A stretch of 64,000 nucleotides of DNA, taken from assembly GCA_047967505.1 (NCBI GenBank), contig CM106538.1; one strand, written 5' to 3'. Of this stretch, positions 10,678-24,200 are shown piece after piece. This stretch comes from Dipteris shenzhenensis (Eukaryota; Polypodiophyta; Polypodiopsida; Gleicheniales). The first letter of the stretch is position 1. Each line of letters begins with the position of its first letter. The notes under the pieces are model-generated. The model did no database searches and was not told the DNA's origin. It saw only the letters and a program-made list of their open reading frames with translations. Both the position numbers and the translations under genes were made by a program.

Positions 10678-12201
10678 TAAACAATAACTTATTTATGAGC
10701 CATTCACAGTTTCACAGTACAAGTGAGTTTGTACTTACACATGCATATCTTAATCTTTGAGACAAGCATGTGACTACTAGTAGGACCAACCAGATATCTA
10801 TCGTCGAATATACAAACAACGTGAGCCATGTACTTCTACTCCACACACCTCATGACTTGCAGCTATGGAAATGACCCATCCTTGGAGGGCGGAGTATGTG
10901 CACTGATGAGCATGGATAGGGCCCCTCCATCCAACAGTGTGTTCTGCCCTCCCACAAAATGTGATACCCATGCATGCTTGAGCACCGCAAAATGCAGATC
11001 CATCGGCAAAAGAACGACACCCCAGGCAGCTTTCATGTTGCCTTGCTTATTGCACTACAGGGTTGAGCCGAGGCAAGAAACAACCCAATCCGGTTATGAT
11101 CGGACCACCCGCTCTAGAATGCACCCATCCAGAGCAACTGACAACCCCCAAGATCAAATCCTTGAGGCGTTGGAACCACTCGGGGTCTATCACACAAGGT
11201 TCACCACCCTCTATAGTCGTAAAAGCCATAATGTTGTTCGTGAGTGATAGGAGGCACCCACACAATCTTTGATTCATGTAGGACTAAAACAATGGTACGA
11301 TACTAGGAGCACACTCATTCGAGGTTGGAGGTTTGTGCTTGAGCGCAAGCAATAGTGGGGTTGGGGGGCGCACATGCACAAGGGGGAGAATTGTGCACAT
11401 GCATGCAAGGGGGGAAGGGGATGGCCATTCTGCATATGCACACAAGCGACAAGGGGCACATGCACACAATGGGGGGGAGTGGGAGTTTTGGGATGGGGTT
11501 GGTGGAGAGCAACAAAAAAGAGCACATGAATCCATTTTCTAAGAACTATGCCAAAAGGGCAAAGAGGCCATTGGAACTTCCAAAGCATTCATTGATTTTC
11601 CAAGCAGTGGGGAATACAGAGAGAATTATCTTTACCTAAAATGCAATAAAAAATGGTGCACCAAAAAAATAATAATTAAAAACATGATGGTGCTATGTGC
11701 AACAAGGTGAATACTTAATAGTATTCAACAGGCCTTCCCAAAGTGACAGAGAGAGAAATTGAGGGGGGAGAGAGAGAGAGAGAGAGGAATATTAAAAAAC
11801 AAAAAAGATTTCGTGCATGACAAAGAAGTAATGAGACGTATTGAGAGTTCTAGAGAAAAGTAATGAGGATTGTCAATTATCATAAGGGAAACCAAACAAC
11901 GGTCCAATCACAAACAAAAGGACATTGAATGAAGCAGTATGTGGACCAATGAGCTTATGATGACATAGTTGGGAACAAAGGTTGAGATTCCACATAGAAA
12001 TGGGGATTTTTTAAAGGCATGCAAGAGTCGCGTTTCACAATTGTTATGGGTTCAAGGCATTTAAAAAGAGATTATTATAGGGCATTCAATGTTGTGAACT
12101 TGTGGTCAAACAAAGCAGCTGAGCACTGTTAAGTAACAGATTCAAGATCGCAATTGAAGAGCTTCATTGATATCACCTCTTTCCTCAAGTTATCGTCGGC
12201 C
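10678..12201. other. Region between Copia-A and the transporter gene
   Basis: No gene recognised. It holds a purine-rich G-run tract (about 11350-11500) and a GA repeat at 11765-11790. The last few hundred bases should contain the promoter and 5' untranslated region of the transporter gene, but I see no clear TATA box that I would place. Confidence 0.5.
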
Positions 12202-15200
12202 ATGACCAGTGTCGACGATCCTTCCGACGAGTATCCTTTCTTGGATGGGGAGCTTTCTTTCTCTCGTTGGCGTTCCAACGGCATCTCTTTGCCTCCCCCT
12301 CAAAGTATCCAGGTCGCTGAAGAATCTACCGTCGATTTTCAGTCGCAATTCGCACATCCGGTGCAGCAGGCAGAGTCCGGCAACAGTTTTATATCTGAGG
12401 ATAGAGAGGGAAGTAACCTCAACGACAGGAGAGGCGTCAATCTGACAATTCTTCCCAAGCTTCTCTCGCCCGATCAGATTCGCAAGAAGTTTCTCGCACC
12501 TACGACGGCATCAGAACCTTCAGGGCTGAATTGGGAGTTTCCTGTTTCGGGTGGAGTGTTAGTGTCTGATGATGAGTTTGAGAGGGACTTCGGATTTGGA
12601 TCCACAGCTCAAGAGCGATCCAATCTAAGTAAACAGGAAAGAATATTTGGAAAGGCGAGTATGAAAACTAGCGCAGAATTGCATCTTAGAGAGCACATAG
12701 GCAGGAGCTCTTCGCTAGACGACAGAGAGAGCTGCGGATCTAGCGAGATGTCGCTTCAAGACTTGGTAGAACGGCAGGAGCACGACGTTATTCCTACAGG
12801 ACCGCTCTTCACTACCTTACTCAGGACTATAACTCTTATTTTGATATGGTACCTTTTCAGTACCGGTCTCACCATGTGAGTACGTGTTCCCATTTTAGGC
12901 AGTCTTTCCAAAATCGCTCTTCCACGTCTTTCTAACACCGTGCTTAAATTAAATCTACACTTTATCATATCAGATACAACAAAAAACTTTTAGGAGCAAA
13001 GTTGTGGGACTTTCCAGCTCCTTTATTGATGAACACAATCCATTTTGCTTTGCAAGCGGTTGTGTCATCACTTATATTGCGGTTTTGCTGTCCATCACTG
13101 CGGCCAACAACCCAGATCTCCTGGAAAGATTATTTTATCAGAGGTAATGATTTCATTAATCGTGTTGCCCCAGTCCAAGAGCAAAGGGAGTGGGACGAAG
13201 GATGAATGAAGTTCTTTTGACTGTCAATGATATCTGCTTCCACACATGATCGATGTTTTGATCAAAATCTTGCGCTCTTACAGTGGTTCCAACTGCAATC
13301 GCAACAGCATTGGACATTGACTTGACCAACGCTTCGTTGGTGTTCATCTCAATCTCGTTCGAGACAATGGTGAGTCGTTAGCAATTGCTTGCAAGGGCAA
13401 CAAAGAGTGCATGTGTACACATCTTTTCACATTGGACGTCACCTTCACATTTACTTAGGTATGCTTGTGCGTAGGAATGTAGACAATCTCTATGTTTATT
13501 CCCTCCCCTGGAATCCTCTCCCTATAAACCAAGGTTTATCGCAGCTGCGAGGTGTTTGAGTTATTTTCTTCAACCAACTGTCCATGAGCGTCGGAGAAAC
13601 CTATTGAAAGAGAGGCCAATATCTGAGTATATTTATGTTGGATTTTAATGAGTCAGTGTGAGTTGTACAAGTCCAGGTTTTTCAATTGCTTTCGGAGTGT
13701 AGAAGAGTAGAGCACACTGGGCTCAGGTTGAACGTTTGATTATTACGAATAGGAAAGCTTGTTTTATAAGCTTTTTTGTTATACCGATAAAAATGCTAGA
13801 TGCAAAGTTCTAAGTGTAGATACATTTGGTCTTTACTGGCTGAATCGGAAAATTAAGCCTTTGAGTTGAAACAGCAACAGTGCACAAAAGTTTAGATGCC
13901 AGAGGTGTGTATTTTTGGCTAGGGATTCATTATTCTAAAAAAGCATTGGTATTTCTCTGGACAGTACTTGTGCTATATTCTTTGCAAACTTAAAAAAAAA
14001 AAACTTTTGACTTTTGAAATCATCTGCTGTGTTCTACGTAATACTCTCTACATCTTTGGGATTTTGACTTTTGTATGTTCAAATCATTGAAGACACGGTG
14101 CTCATGAGGACATCTAAGCAGTTTTTTTTCCAATTTTAGCTTTGTTTCATGACCTCTTCTGCAAGGGCTCTCTCTGTTTGTGCCCGTTTCTGTCACACTC
14201 TTTCTCTACTACTTTTTCTTCTTTACATGTACATGTATGTACAGAGATCTGCAGGGAAAGAAAGCATATAAATATATTTTGAAGACAGAAAGCAAATAAG
14301 CAAATAGTAAACAGTAGGCCATAGCAGCACCTTTCTCAGGCACATCAATGTGTATATTCCAGAGACTCGCAAATTTTGCAGGGAAGAAATTTATCATTTG
14401 AGAAACACCATCATGAATCTAGGAAGAAAACATAGAATTAAGAGGGTACAACATTGAATTTAGAGGAGATTTCAAATGCATTGGATGCATTAGAGGGAAA
14501 AAGTAAATATGGGGTACACAAAAGTGGAGAATTTGAACAGAAATTAAGGAACCAGACAGCAGAAGAGGCCAAGATGTAGACAATAAGCTGCAAGACCCTA
14601 GAGGAGGAGCTGACTTGAATATCTGGCCAAACTGGAATGGAGGAGGAACGTAAACAAAGAAAGAGTTGCCAGTCTCAAGATTGTAGGCTTAGAAGAAAAA
14701 ATAAAAGAGAATCTTGATGAGACATTGAGATGCATAGTGGATTCTTTCGCAAGACCATGCACATCATCTAGGTTTAGTGGCAAAAAGCAAAAAGCATTTA
14801 GGGTGGGAGGGCATCTCATAGAGAAGCGTCAGGCCATTCAAGCAAACAAAAGGTCTTAAAGGATAGACAACATCTTAAGGGGCAAACTTCAGGTAAGCAA
14901 AGATGTAATGAAGAGCCAACGCGTTTAAAAAGGGCAAGACTAAAGAAGGTCGGCAAGATGGTGTACTTTGAAGGTTAAAGCTGGAGATAGTGCAGAAAGA
15001 TGGCATATACAGCCATGTTTCCAGTTGTATGCACTAAAACAAAGATTATTTTTTATCTTAAAAAAAACAAAGATTATATTTTTCTCTAATGACCTTGACC
15101 TGCACCTTAGTCTGCTTTGATTGATAAAAGTTATTTGTAGAAGATTGATTGGTGATGGATCCTTTGTTGCTTTTTTTAGCTATCTTTGGTAAGGTTTTTG

Positions 15201-18200
15201 TCTCATCTGTGCACAATAGTTGGGTACAATTTAGCTATTTCTAGTTCCTGCCTGTAAAGGTGTGATATTCTCTTCAAATGGGAGTCGTACTGCTTTGCTT
15301 GTTCATTCCAAAAGATTCCAATGGTCAGATTCTTGATCCATCTGTTTATTCTTTCATAGAGTGTGTTGCTTGTGTACTGATTGCACCACGGTTCGCTGGC
15401 CCTAAGGTGCATGGATAAGCTGACAAGTTATAATTTAAGGGACAAACACTGATGTATTATCTTTGTTCATTCAAGCATCGGGCTACCTTTGGTAGCTGAT
15501 CATGTAAGCAGAAATACCATAGCGTGTAGCCAAGGTATGCAAGCCAAAGCTTATGATGTTCGTGAATAAACTTGGGCACTTTATCTATTCTGATTTTTAA
15601 AATAAGAACCACTTTTTTTTCCTATCTATTTGGATTCAAATTATTGTCAACGAACAGAAGTAAAACTAGAGATTGTAGCTAGTTAGTACAATCAGCCATC
15701 TCTTCCAGTCACAGCCATACATGCTACAGGGTTGAGAATAACTGCACGACGGTTTTTGCTCTGTAGGAGAATCATGCGCCATGTTTGTTGATCAATAGCT
15801 TGGCGCCAAAGGAGTCCCTGGGGATGTATGCATTGCATGAAGGGTGGTTTGTGAGGGCAAAAGCTGCTCATTAAGTCTGAGCATTTCCTGGATCTGTCCA
15901 CAATGTTGTGTTGGAAAGGTCACCTCCCCATCTGTAAGCCCCCATATGATGAGAGCGTGGGGGAGGGAGACCTAGGGCAGGACATGCCCAGAGGAAAGAA
16001 CACAGAGAGGGGGCTGCCACATGGGCAGCATCTCACAAGGTTAGGACAGCAAAAGGGGCTGCCACATGGGCAGCAAACAGGCTGCCATGTGGGCAGCACA
16101 CAGCAGGCTGACAGAGGAGCATCATGGCAAGCCAAAAGGCGCCGGCAAAGGGCAGGTCATGGCCCTGTAAAAGAGGCGCACACGTGGCGGCAAGGGCAGA
16201 CTGGAGGCGCCTGCGTGGCGGGCTGTCTGGCAGGGCAGGGCAGACCAGCATACCAGGTCGGCCACATGGAGGCATGATGGAGCAGCAAAGGAGGCTGCTA
16301 GTAGGCAGGGACCTAGCTTAATATAGGGATGAGCCCTTGCCTTGAGAGGAGGGCCATAGCTCTAGCGTTGTGGACCAAGGGCCCTCGTAATGAGAGCCCT
16401 TTAAGAGCGGTTTTCCAGCAGACTGGTTGGCCTGTTTGGGTCGGCCAGAATGATGCTGCTGGTCGGTTTTTTGCCAAGCCCTTGGGCCTATAAAAGGCAG
16501 GCCTTGTGGCCTCATTTCACATCCTCTGGAGCAGCACTTCAGGGAGTAGGAAGCAGCAGCAGAGCAGCACCAGTTGGGTCTATGACCAGGAGGTGAACTG
16601 GGCTGAGGAGCTGCAGACTTAGCTCACAGAGGGCTGCCTACCTAGGCTGACACACAGGGCAGCAAGGTTGAGAAGATCATTCTGGACGGAAAGTCTACAG
16701 ACGCTCATGGTGGAGCACGCGGCTCGAGTCTAGAGATAGCCGTCAGATAGGAGGAGTACCTTGTGGTAAGATCAGAGGACCACACCATTGGTGGGACTCT
16801 GGATCTATCTCTTTTGTATTGTGTCCATAGCTTTGGACGGAAATATATTATTTGGGTGTTTTCTCTATCTGGCTGATTCATTGTCTATTGATGAGTCTGC
16901 ACATGTATCCTATGCACATAAGTTTAAAAAGTTTGTGATTCCACACCCCACACCAACTGTGTGAGCTCTTGGGCTATTCTATCAGTCTTCTGCTGTGCAT
17001 ACCCTCGGTTGGGTGATTTCTAACATGTTGTACCGCTAGGCGATTTTTCCAGTCATTGTGTAAAATTGATGATCTGCTGTTTCTTTGCAGGGCAAATCTG
17101 CTGCTCCTGTCTTTCTCCTATTGTTCGCATTTGCCTTCAAGTGAGTCGTTTTCATGCTGTTGTAATAAGAATCTCTTCTTTGCCAATGATTCCAAGTATA
17201 GTCTTGTGAAGCTGCAGATTCATCTGCTGTGTTATGTATGTGGTCTGTGGCTTTGGCTTTTGTTGGGCAGGTTGGAGACTCCCAGCTTAAAATTGTTTGG
17301 CATTATTGTTATTATTTCAAGTGGGGTCTTGCTGACTGGTAATGGGGTAAATTTTGATTCAACCTATTCCATTGCATTCAAGTGTACTTCTTAGGTTAGA
17401 TTTTCAAAATCCAGCAATGGTCCTTGCAGTGGGGTTTGCTATTGTCGGTATATTATACATTTCTGTGTGATGATATTTCATGTGCAGAGGACAAGGAACC
17501 AGGATGGATCTACATTAAATTATTGTTTTTGCATACAGGATTAGGATCTCTATCACATCTAAAGGCAGAGGAAAGAAAGTTCGAGCTGTTTGGTTTTATA
17601 CTTGTCATACTTGCTGCAGTCATGTCAGGGTTTCGGTGGACTGTGACACAAATCTTATTGCAGGTTGCACACTAGAATTTTCTGTACTTTCATAGCTGTC
17701 TTTTGTGTCCCTTTCAAGTCTCTTTGTCCTCGCTCATGATTACAACTAGAATCTTCTCTTCTCAGTATACCTCCAGAGCTGTTTTTTGGGGAGCCTGTTT
17801 AATTTCTTTTGTCTACATGCAGAAACTTGTATGTAAATTAATTAGTTCAGCTGTTGTCATCTGGGTGAGAGAAGAAATACACAACTCATTTCTTTCCAAA
17901 ATAGCTGAGAGGTTCAAACTTCATATTGTCCAAAAACCAAACAAGCAGCATGAAGGACGATGCCATTTTTCTTTATCTATGATTTTTTGGCAGTTAATGC
18001 TGAGGTGCTTCAGGATGCTTTTATAAGTATAATGTCAACAGGCGTTTAATTTTTACTAATATGTTCATTTCGAGGCTTCGTGTGATCTATAAAATTGGAG
18101 GTTCTTGGGGATGGTGACAGAAAAGGGAGTTTGGTAAGCCATACATCAGTTTACATTTGGTTTCTGCGATGTGGCTATAACTTGTCCCAATAATAATATT

Positions 18201-21200
18201 ACGGCTGTGATAAGGCTGTTCACATGAACTAATTGAGGACTGGATTTCTTTTGATGTTTTTTGCAGGTTTGGACAATCCTTTGGCTGTTATGAGTCATCT
18301 TGCTCCTGTTATGGCAATCTGTACTGCTGGTTTCTCTCTTGCTTCCGAACCTCTACACAAGCTTGCTGAGCACCCTTTTTTTGATACATATCATGATGCG
18401 GTTGTAAGCTCCTTGTTGTTGCTCCTTGGTGGAACTTTGGCTTTCTTCATGGTACCTCTCTTTTCCACAACTGTCTTTTTAGATGTGTATGAATCTGTAC
18501 TCGTCCCTATGATGGCTCAAAATTTAGGAGTCCGATTAACTTGGTTAAATCTGTAGGTTAAGTGAGTCAAGACATTGGCAGTTTTCGTTTTTTATTTGTT
18601 TGAAGCACTCGCTTTTAATTGAAGTTATTTTGCCCTCAATGCACACTGCAGGTCCTGGCAGAATACTTTCTTATCTCGAAAACAAGTGCAGTTACACTAA
18701 CAGTTGCAGGGGTTGTCAAAGAGGTGGTCACGATCGTGGTGAGACTTCAGACAATATTTAGCTGATGAGTTGTTTTGGAATGGATTGGGTGTCGTACATT
18801 GTGCATCATCATCATCTGAGAATCTCAGATGCATCTTTGTGCAGCTGCTTAGTAAACGTGATGCCCTTTTTACCAATCATCTAGGTTCAATCAGTTTTTA
18901 ATTGGATTCAACTTTCTGTTCATGTTTATAGACAGTAATGGAATTGATGATGACATATCCTTGATTAACGTAATAAACACACTGTTCTACATCAGCAGCT
19001 CTTAATTTGCTTAACATCGCTATACATGAGCTCAAGCAGGTCTGGAGGACGGCAGCTAAGGTATAACCTGCTGAACTTTGATGATGTTCTCAAAGACTCC
19101 TGCAAAACAGCTCCACGCTTAATTGCAAGAGGCGGTAGGTGAACGGAATGTTTGGGCTGCAGGAAATGATTGAACACAATTTTTTTTTGTGGCACTTTAG
19201 ATTGCTGCGTGGGAAACCTCAAAACGAGGTAAAAACCCACCATGAAGTACAAAAAAGAAAAGTACAAAAGTAACACCTATCTAGAAGAGACAGGAGGTGG
19301 AGAGAACAAGAACCCAAAAGGAAAAGGAGGAAAATATGAAATTACATGCCTCCAGGTGCGACATAAAGACAATATCCTCCAATGCGATCCCTTGTTGTAC
19401 CAGAAACCATTGAGTGAAGCAGTCGTGCCATCAATAAAATGCAATTTCTTTTGACCCTTGTGATTCTGTTTGACATAAGCAGGAAGACAGAACCATTGTT
19501 TTACCGGGTCAAAAACTTGCTGCAGCATAGGATGCATATCCTCAAGTGAATAAGTGCTTTTGTGATGAGAAACTACCTGAGTATCTTGCTCTCTCAAATC
19601 CACATTTGGTAGCATCATCAACTATATCCAAAAGAGAGATGTCCACCTGCAGCTCAAAAGACTGTGACTCAGTAATCAGACAGGCTAGCTGAGACTCAAC
19701 TCCAATTAGAGGAGACCGCTGAACTAAAGAGGGATCCTGGGTATCAGAAGCATAAACTAGAAGGTGTGGAAACATTGAAAGAAGATTCAGGCATAAGTGT
19801 ATCCCGCATGGGATAGACAAAGAGCTCTTCACCTTGGCAGATTGACATGAGTTTGAGGGGCAGCTCTGAGCAAAATGACCAATTTGTCCTTGTCTACTCT
19901 TTAGCACGGATTTGGGAAGGAAGCAAATGCGAAATAGATGTGCCAAACCATATTCAATATCCAAAGATGAAGGTACAGGCCATAAAATGCAAATTCCATG
20001 CCAAAGACTAAAAAATACCACTTTGGAAGATGCTGTACTCTCCTCAGAAGAGCTGCAAATATGCAGGAGGAGAGTACTAGCAAGGCCTTCAGAGTGACCT
20101 AGACATGACAATAACGTAGGAATTCTGAGCTGGTTCGAAAAAGGGATCCCAAGGCATAATGTAAGCAAAATAGCCAGCATCATGTACCCTTTCCATGCTG
20201 ACCAATTGATAGACCATGTCCACAATTGATACAACGAGCATAATAAAAACCCTTGCCAAGGGAGAAAAAAAGGTCCAATTTATTTATGTTGAAAATGGGG
20301 AGAGGGTGAGAGACACTCAATCACAGGTTAGAGACGAGCTGAGGCACGAACTGATGTTGATAGATTGTGTAATCATAGCAAGTACATGGCCTCATTTATA
20401 GGCTGGGCAAGCCTTATCTTCCCACACTGACACCTCATAGATGAGGTCACACACAAGAGAATCTAGATCCTATAATCTAGGGGAGGAATCACACCTACCA
20501 CATGAGGTGGCACAAGTGGCCTCAAGACTCTTCACACTCACACAACTGTAGGACACTCCTAGGACTCTAGGACCACACACACTAGGACTCCGATTCCAAC
20601 AAACCCCCCTTCGGAGCTAGGGTGAGAAACTATGACATCATCCAGACTGTGCATCCCAGGCAATCTCAGAGGCAATCTCAGAGGCTAACAGCTGAGCATA
20701 ATTCAGAGGTTGAACCAAGCACTCTCATGATCAGAGACTCAAATCTGAGCATGGATGCATGACCAACTCATAGGTCTAGGGAGTACACCAACATCCTGGA
20801 ACTTGGCCAGGCCTGATAAAGGAAAGACATAACAACCCCCTGTCTCCTAACTGGGTACATGGAAATAAGTGGAGCCTTTTATAGGACAAGGCACACAAAA
20901 TGACAAATTATTACATCATTTTAGGGGGACTACCCAAGGTAGAGTACCTAACACACATGACTCTAGAAAGCCCACTCTTCATCTATCACCTCATGGAGGG
21001 ATAGACCAGAAACAGCAACAATGCAGGCTTGTTCCTCGCTCCGCAACCAGATTGGCATGTTCTTTGGCTTGTACCTTTGCCATCTTCTTGAAGCAACAAT
21101 CCTCTGGATGGCCAAGCTTCTGACAGTAATTACATTTAAGAGGTTTTCCTTTCTTCTTGGGCTTATTCTTGAGAAAGAATGCTTTGCCAGATTCAAAGGA

Positions 21201-24200
21201 AGATTCTGCTTTCTCTGTAAGTCTACGGTCCTCATCAATGAGATGAGCTACCATATCTTTAAAGCTCATATTGCGGCTGACTCTTAGGACAGCAAGGATC
21301 TCATTGTACTTGGAAATGTCTTCAATACTTGAGAGAAGTACATCAACTTGATCATCATCTTCAACAATGGCTCGGATGGCAGATAATTGTTGGAGAATTG
21401 ACCCAAGATTGCTCAAGTGTTCATTGAGGGTTTCAGTTTCCTTCGTCTTGAGCTTGAAGAGTTTTTGTTTGAGAAAGACTTTGGAATTATTGATCTTATT
21501 TCCAAACAAATTCTCTAATTTTTCCCAAATGTCATTTGCAGTCTTATCAAAATCCACATGGTGGATAAGGTTGTCAGCTAAAGCTAGGCCAATGATAGCC
21601 ATTGCTTTATCATTTTGGTTCTCCCACCAACTGATTCTAGCATCATCACTTTGGGGTTTTGGCTCCTTGCCATTGGTGATATTCCATATGCCTTCTCGCA
21701 TAAGAAGAAGCCGGAGTTTCGTCTGCCAAGTTGGGAAATTGCTCCCTGAAAATTTCTCGATGAACGAGGAGTTTGGGAAGGTCTTAGCTGTTATTACAGC
21801 CAGTGTCTAAATCCCTTACAATGTTTACTCAAATTTTGCAAAAAAAGCCCCAAATTTTACATAGTAGAAGCTTCAATTATGCCAAAGGAAGTCGCGGGAT
21901 AGAAAAGCCCTAAATTTTTGGGTTAGGGTTGCTGCAAAATTAGGGTTTGCAGAAAATTGGGGCTTTTCAAAATTTCCTAGAGCATAGTGTTCAAGCAATA
22001 CTAGGGAAGCTTCAGACCATAAAAGCCCCAACAAATTCACCCAAAATGAGGCAAAATTCTTGAAAAGCGCAATTTAGGGCTTCGGGCTCAGAAATGGGCT
22101 TCAAGGTCGGGCCGAATCCCCTCCAAATGTGGCGGCGATTTTGACACGGGCAGCTGTGATTGAGTTGTGGCAGCTGAAAGACGACTCCCGGGCAGCAAGA
22201 TACTTCATGGAAAGCCCAGGTTCGATCAGCCATTCTCGTGATGCCATTCTCTTCCAGAAATATATGCGCCTCATAAAACAAGCTGCGTAGAGAGGTGACG
22301 TACGTGCAGCATAACTCCGAGTTCACAGCAGGGAAATGGACCGGGCAGTCAAGCTGAGCAAAGGCGGAATTGTTTGCTAAGGCGTGGGCAACACAGATCA
22401 GCACGGAACCAACATAGGATGGTCTTCGATGTAGATTGAGGAAGCGTGAACTGCAAACCAGAAGAGCTGCGTTGACGTGCGAGTCGATGGCCACGACCCT
22501 CACAAAGTCGTCAATCGTCGGTAGATGCAAGACGCCGCCAAATCATCGCACTTGTTACAAGACACGGATCTCGACACCTTTGCAGGAGCTGTCGCAGGTC
22601 ATTGGGGCAGAATGCTGCTGCTAGAGATTGCGCAGATCAGGGGCGGAAGGAGGAGAGCTGAGAGGCGGCAGCAGCAATGGGCAGAACTGAAGCGGCCATC
22701 TGGACAGCAACGTGGAGATGGCGAAAGAGTGGCCGAGCGGAAGAGAGAGGTAGCGGGTAGAGGAGTTAGTAGGAAAGAGGTAGTATCAGCGTGGGTAGGA
22801 TTACTGCCGCGACTTCGGTATTCTTGAGGTTGATGGCGCAACAAACAACATCAACTCGATGAACAACATGGAGCTGCTCAATCGAAGAGGAATGCCATCA
22901 AGCAGGAGCTTCAACCTGGCTCTGATACCAACTGTTGAAAATGGGGAGAGGGTGAGAGACACTCAATCACAGGTTAGAGACAAGAGCTGAGGCACGAACT
23001 GATGTTGATAGATTGTGTAATCATAGCAAGTACATGGCCTCATTTATAGGCTGGCAAGCCTTATCTTCCCACACTGACACCTCATAGATGAGGTCACACA
23101 CAAGAGAATCTAGATCCTATAATCTAGGTGAGGAATCACACCTACCACATGAGGTGGCACAAGTGGCCTCAAGACTCTTCACACACACAACTGTAGGACA
23201 CTCCTAGGACTCTAGGACCACACACACTAGGACTCCGATTCGAACAATTTATTCCAATGGTTGCTGTCAACCAAGCTCGTAACATAGAGGTAGTCATAAT
23301 TTGCACCATAAAATAGAGGCAGATACCATGCTGTTGCATCAGAAGAGATTTAGGAGGGACAAAGACAAACTAGAATTCTGAGTTTGGAAGACGGACTCCT
23401 CACAGAGATGATATAGGAGATCTAGCTGCAGAGACGATGAAGGAAAACTCACGATATCAAAATCTTGCGTCTTATTAGGTTGAGTAGAAGCAAAAAACTG
23501 ATCGGTCCTCTTCTTTTTGCGAGAATGTTGCAAAAAAGATAGTCGGATTTGATGCAATTGACAGGAGAGTAAAAGGAGCATGAGGGTCAAGCGAAACAGG
23601 AGAGGACAAATTTATGGAAACAGAAGGAAGTGGGAGGTTTGAGACAGGCTTAGACGAATTAATAGAGTCTCTAGGAGCATGTGGGTTCGTAGTAAGGCTT
23701 GTAGACATAGGTGCTGATGAAGAAGGGGACGAAAGAAGCAACGAAGTAGTGTCATCATCCGGCGCCATCTTGAAACCCACACTCACACTCAACATGCACA
23801 CACGTACGCCCGCGCACACATTTTTTTTAAGTAATATCCAGTGCTGTATTTATATGCTCATAAATTTACAAGATGGGAAGTCTCCAAAAATGGAGAGTAT
23901 CCTAAAGATCAGAAACATAAAAAGAAAAGCTCTATGCAAGAAGCATGAATATCACCCTCATGGCAGGCATCATATAAGGATTGCCACAATGAGGCTCGGA
24001 AATATTCATATGACTTGTGAATCTGCCGACCTAAGTATGCCAAATTATGCGCACTCCAGATTGTCCAAAGAGCCCAATATCTCACCCAAGAGAGAAATAG
24101 TGAGTATTGAGACAAAGGCCTCATAAATCTGCCAAATAGCCAAAAATGTTTCCCAAATCTGTGACTCGGGAAACGGAGCCGAAGATGATATGAAATTCTC

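Larger units (their letters stand above)
20287..23246 (-). mobile_element. Gag-only LTR retrotransposon (TR-GAG type, 2960 bp)
   Basis: Complete LTR element on the minus strand: 5' LTR 22933-23246, 2-nt spacer, PBS, leader of about 1.1 kb, gag (about 20991-21808), non-coding 3' part, purine tract, 3' LTR 20287-20601. The 5-bp target duplication ATTTA lies at 20282-20286 and 23247-23251. No protease, integrase or RT motif is present between gag and the 3' LTR (20601-20990). This matches the TR-GAG class of non-autonomous elements, which need enzymes from an autonomous copia relative. The LTRs differ at only a handful of positions, so the insertion is fairly young. Confidence 0.93.

Noticed and set aside
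10828-11247. 139-codon plus-strand frame
   Set aside because: No recognisable motif, no splice context and no neighbour supporting it; probably chance.
11284-11588. Cys/Pro/His-rich minus-strand frames that look like a small cysteine-rich protein
   Set aside because: Derived from CA/CCCC-rich repeats of ACACATGCA type; three overlapping frames give similar low-complexity peptides.
12154-12201. Upstream extension of the transporter frame starting at 12154
   Set aside because: The first codon is TTG; the first ATG in frame is at 12202 and is the normal eukaryotic choice.
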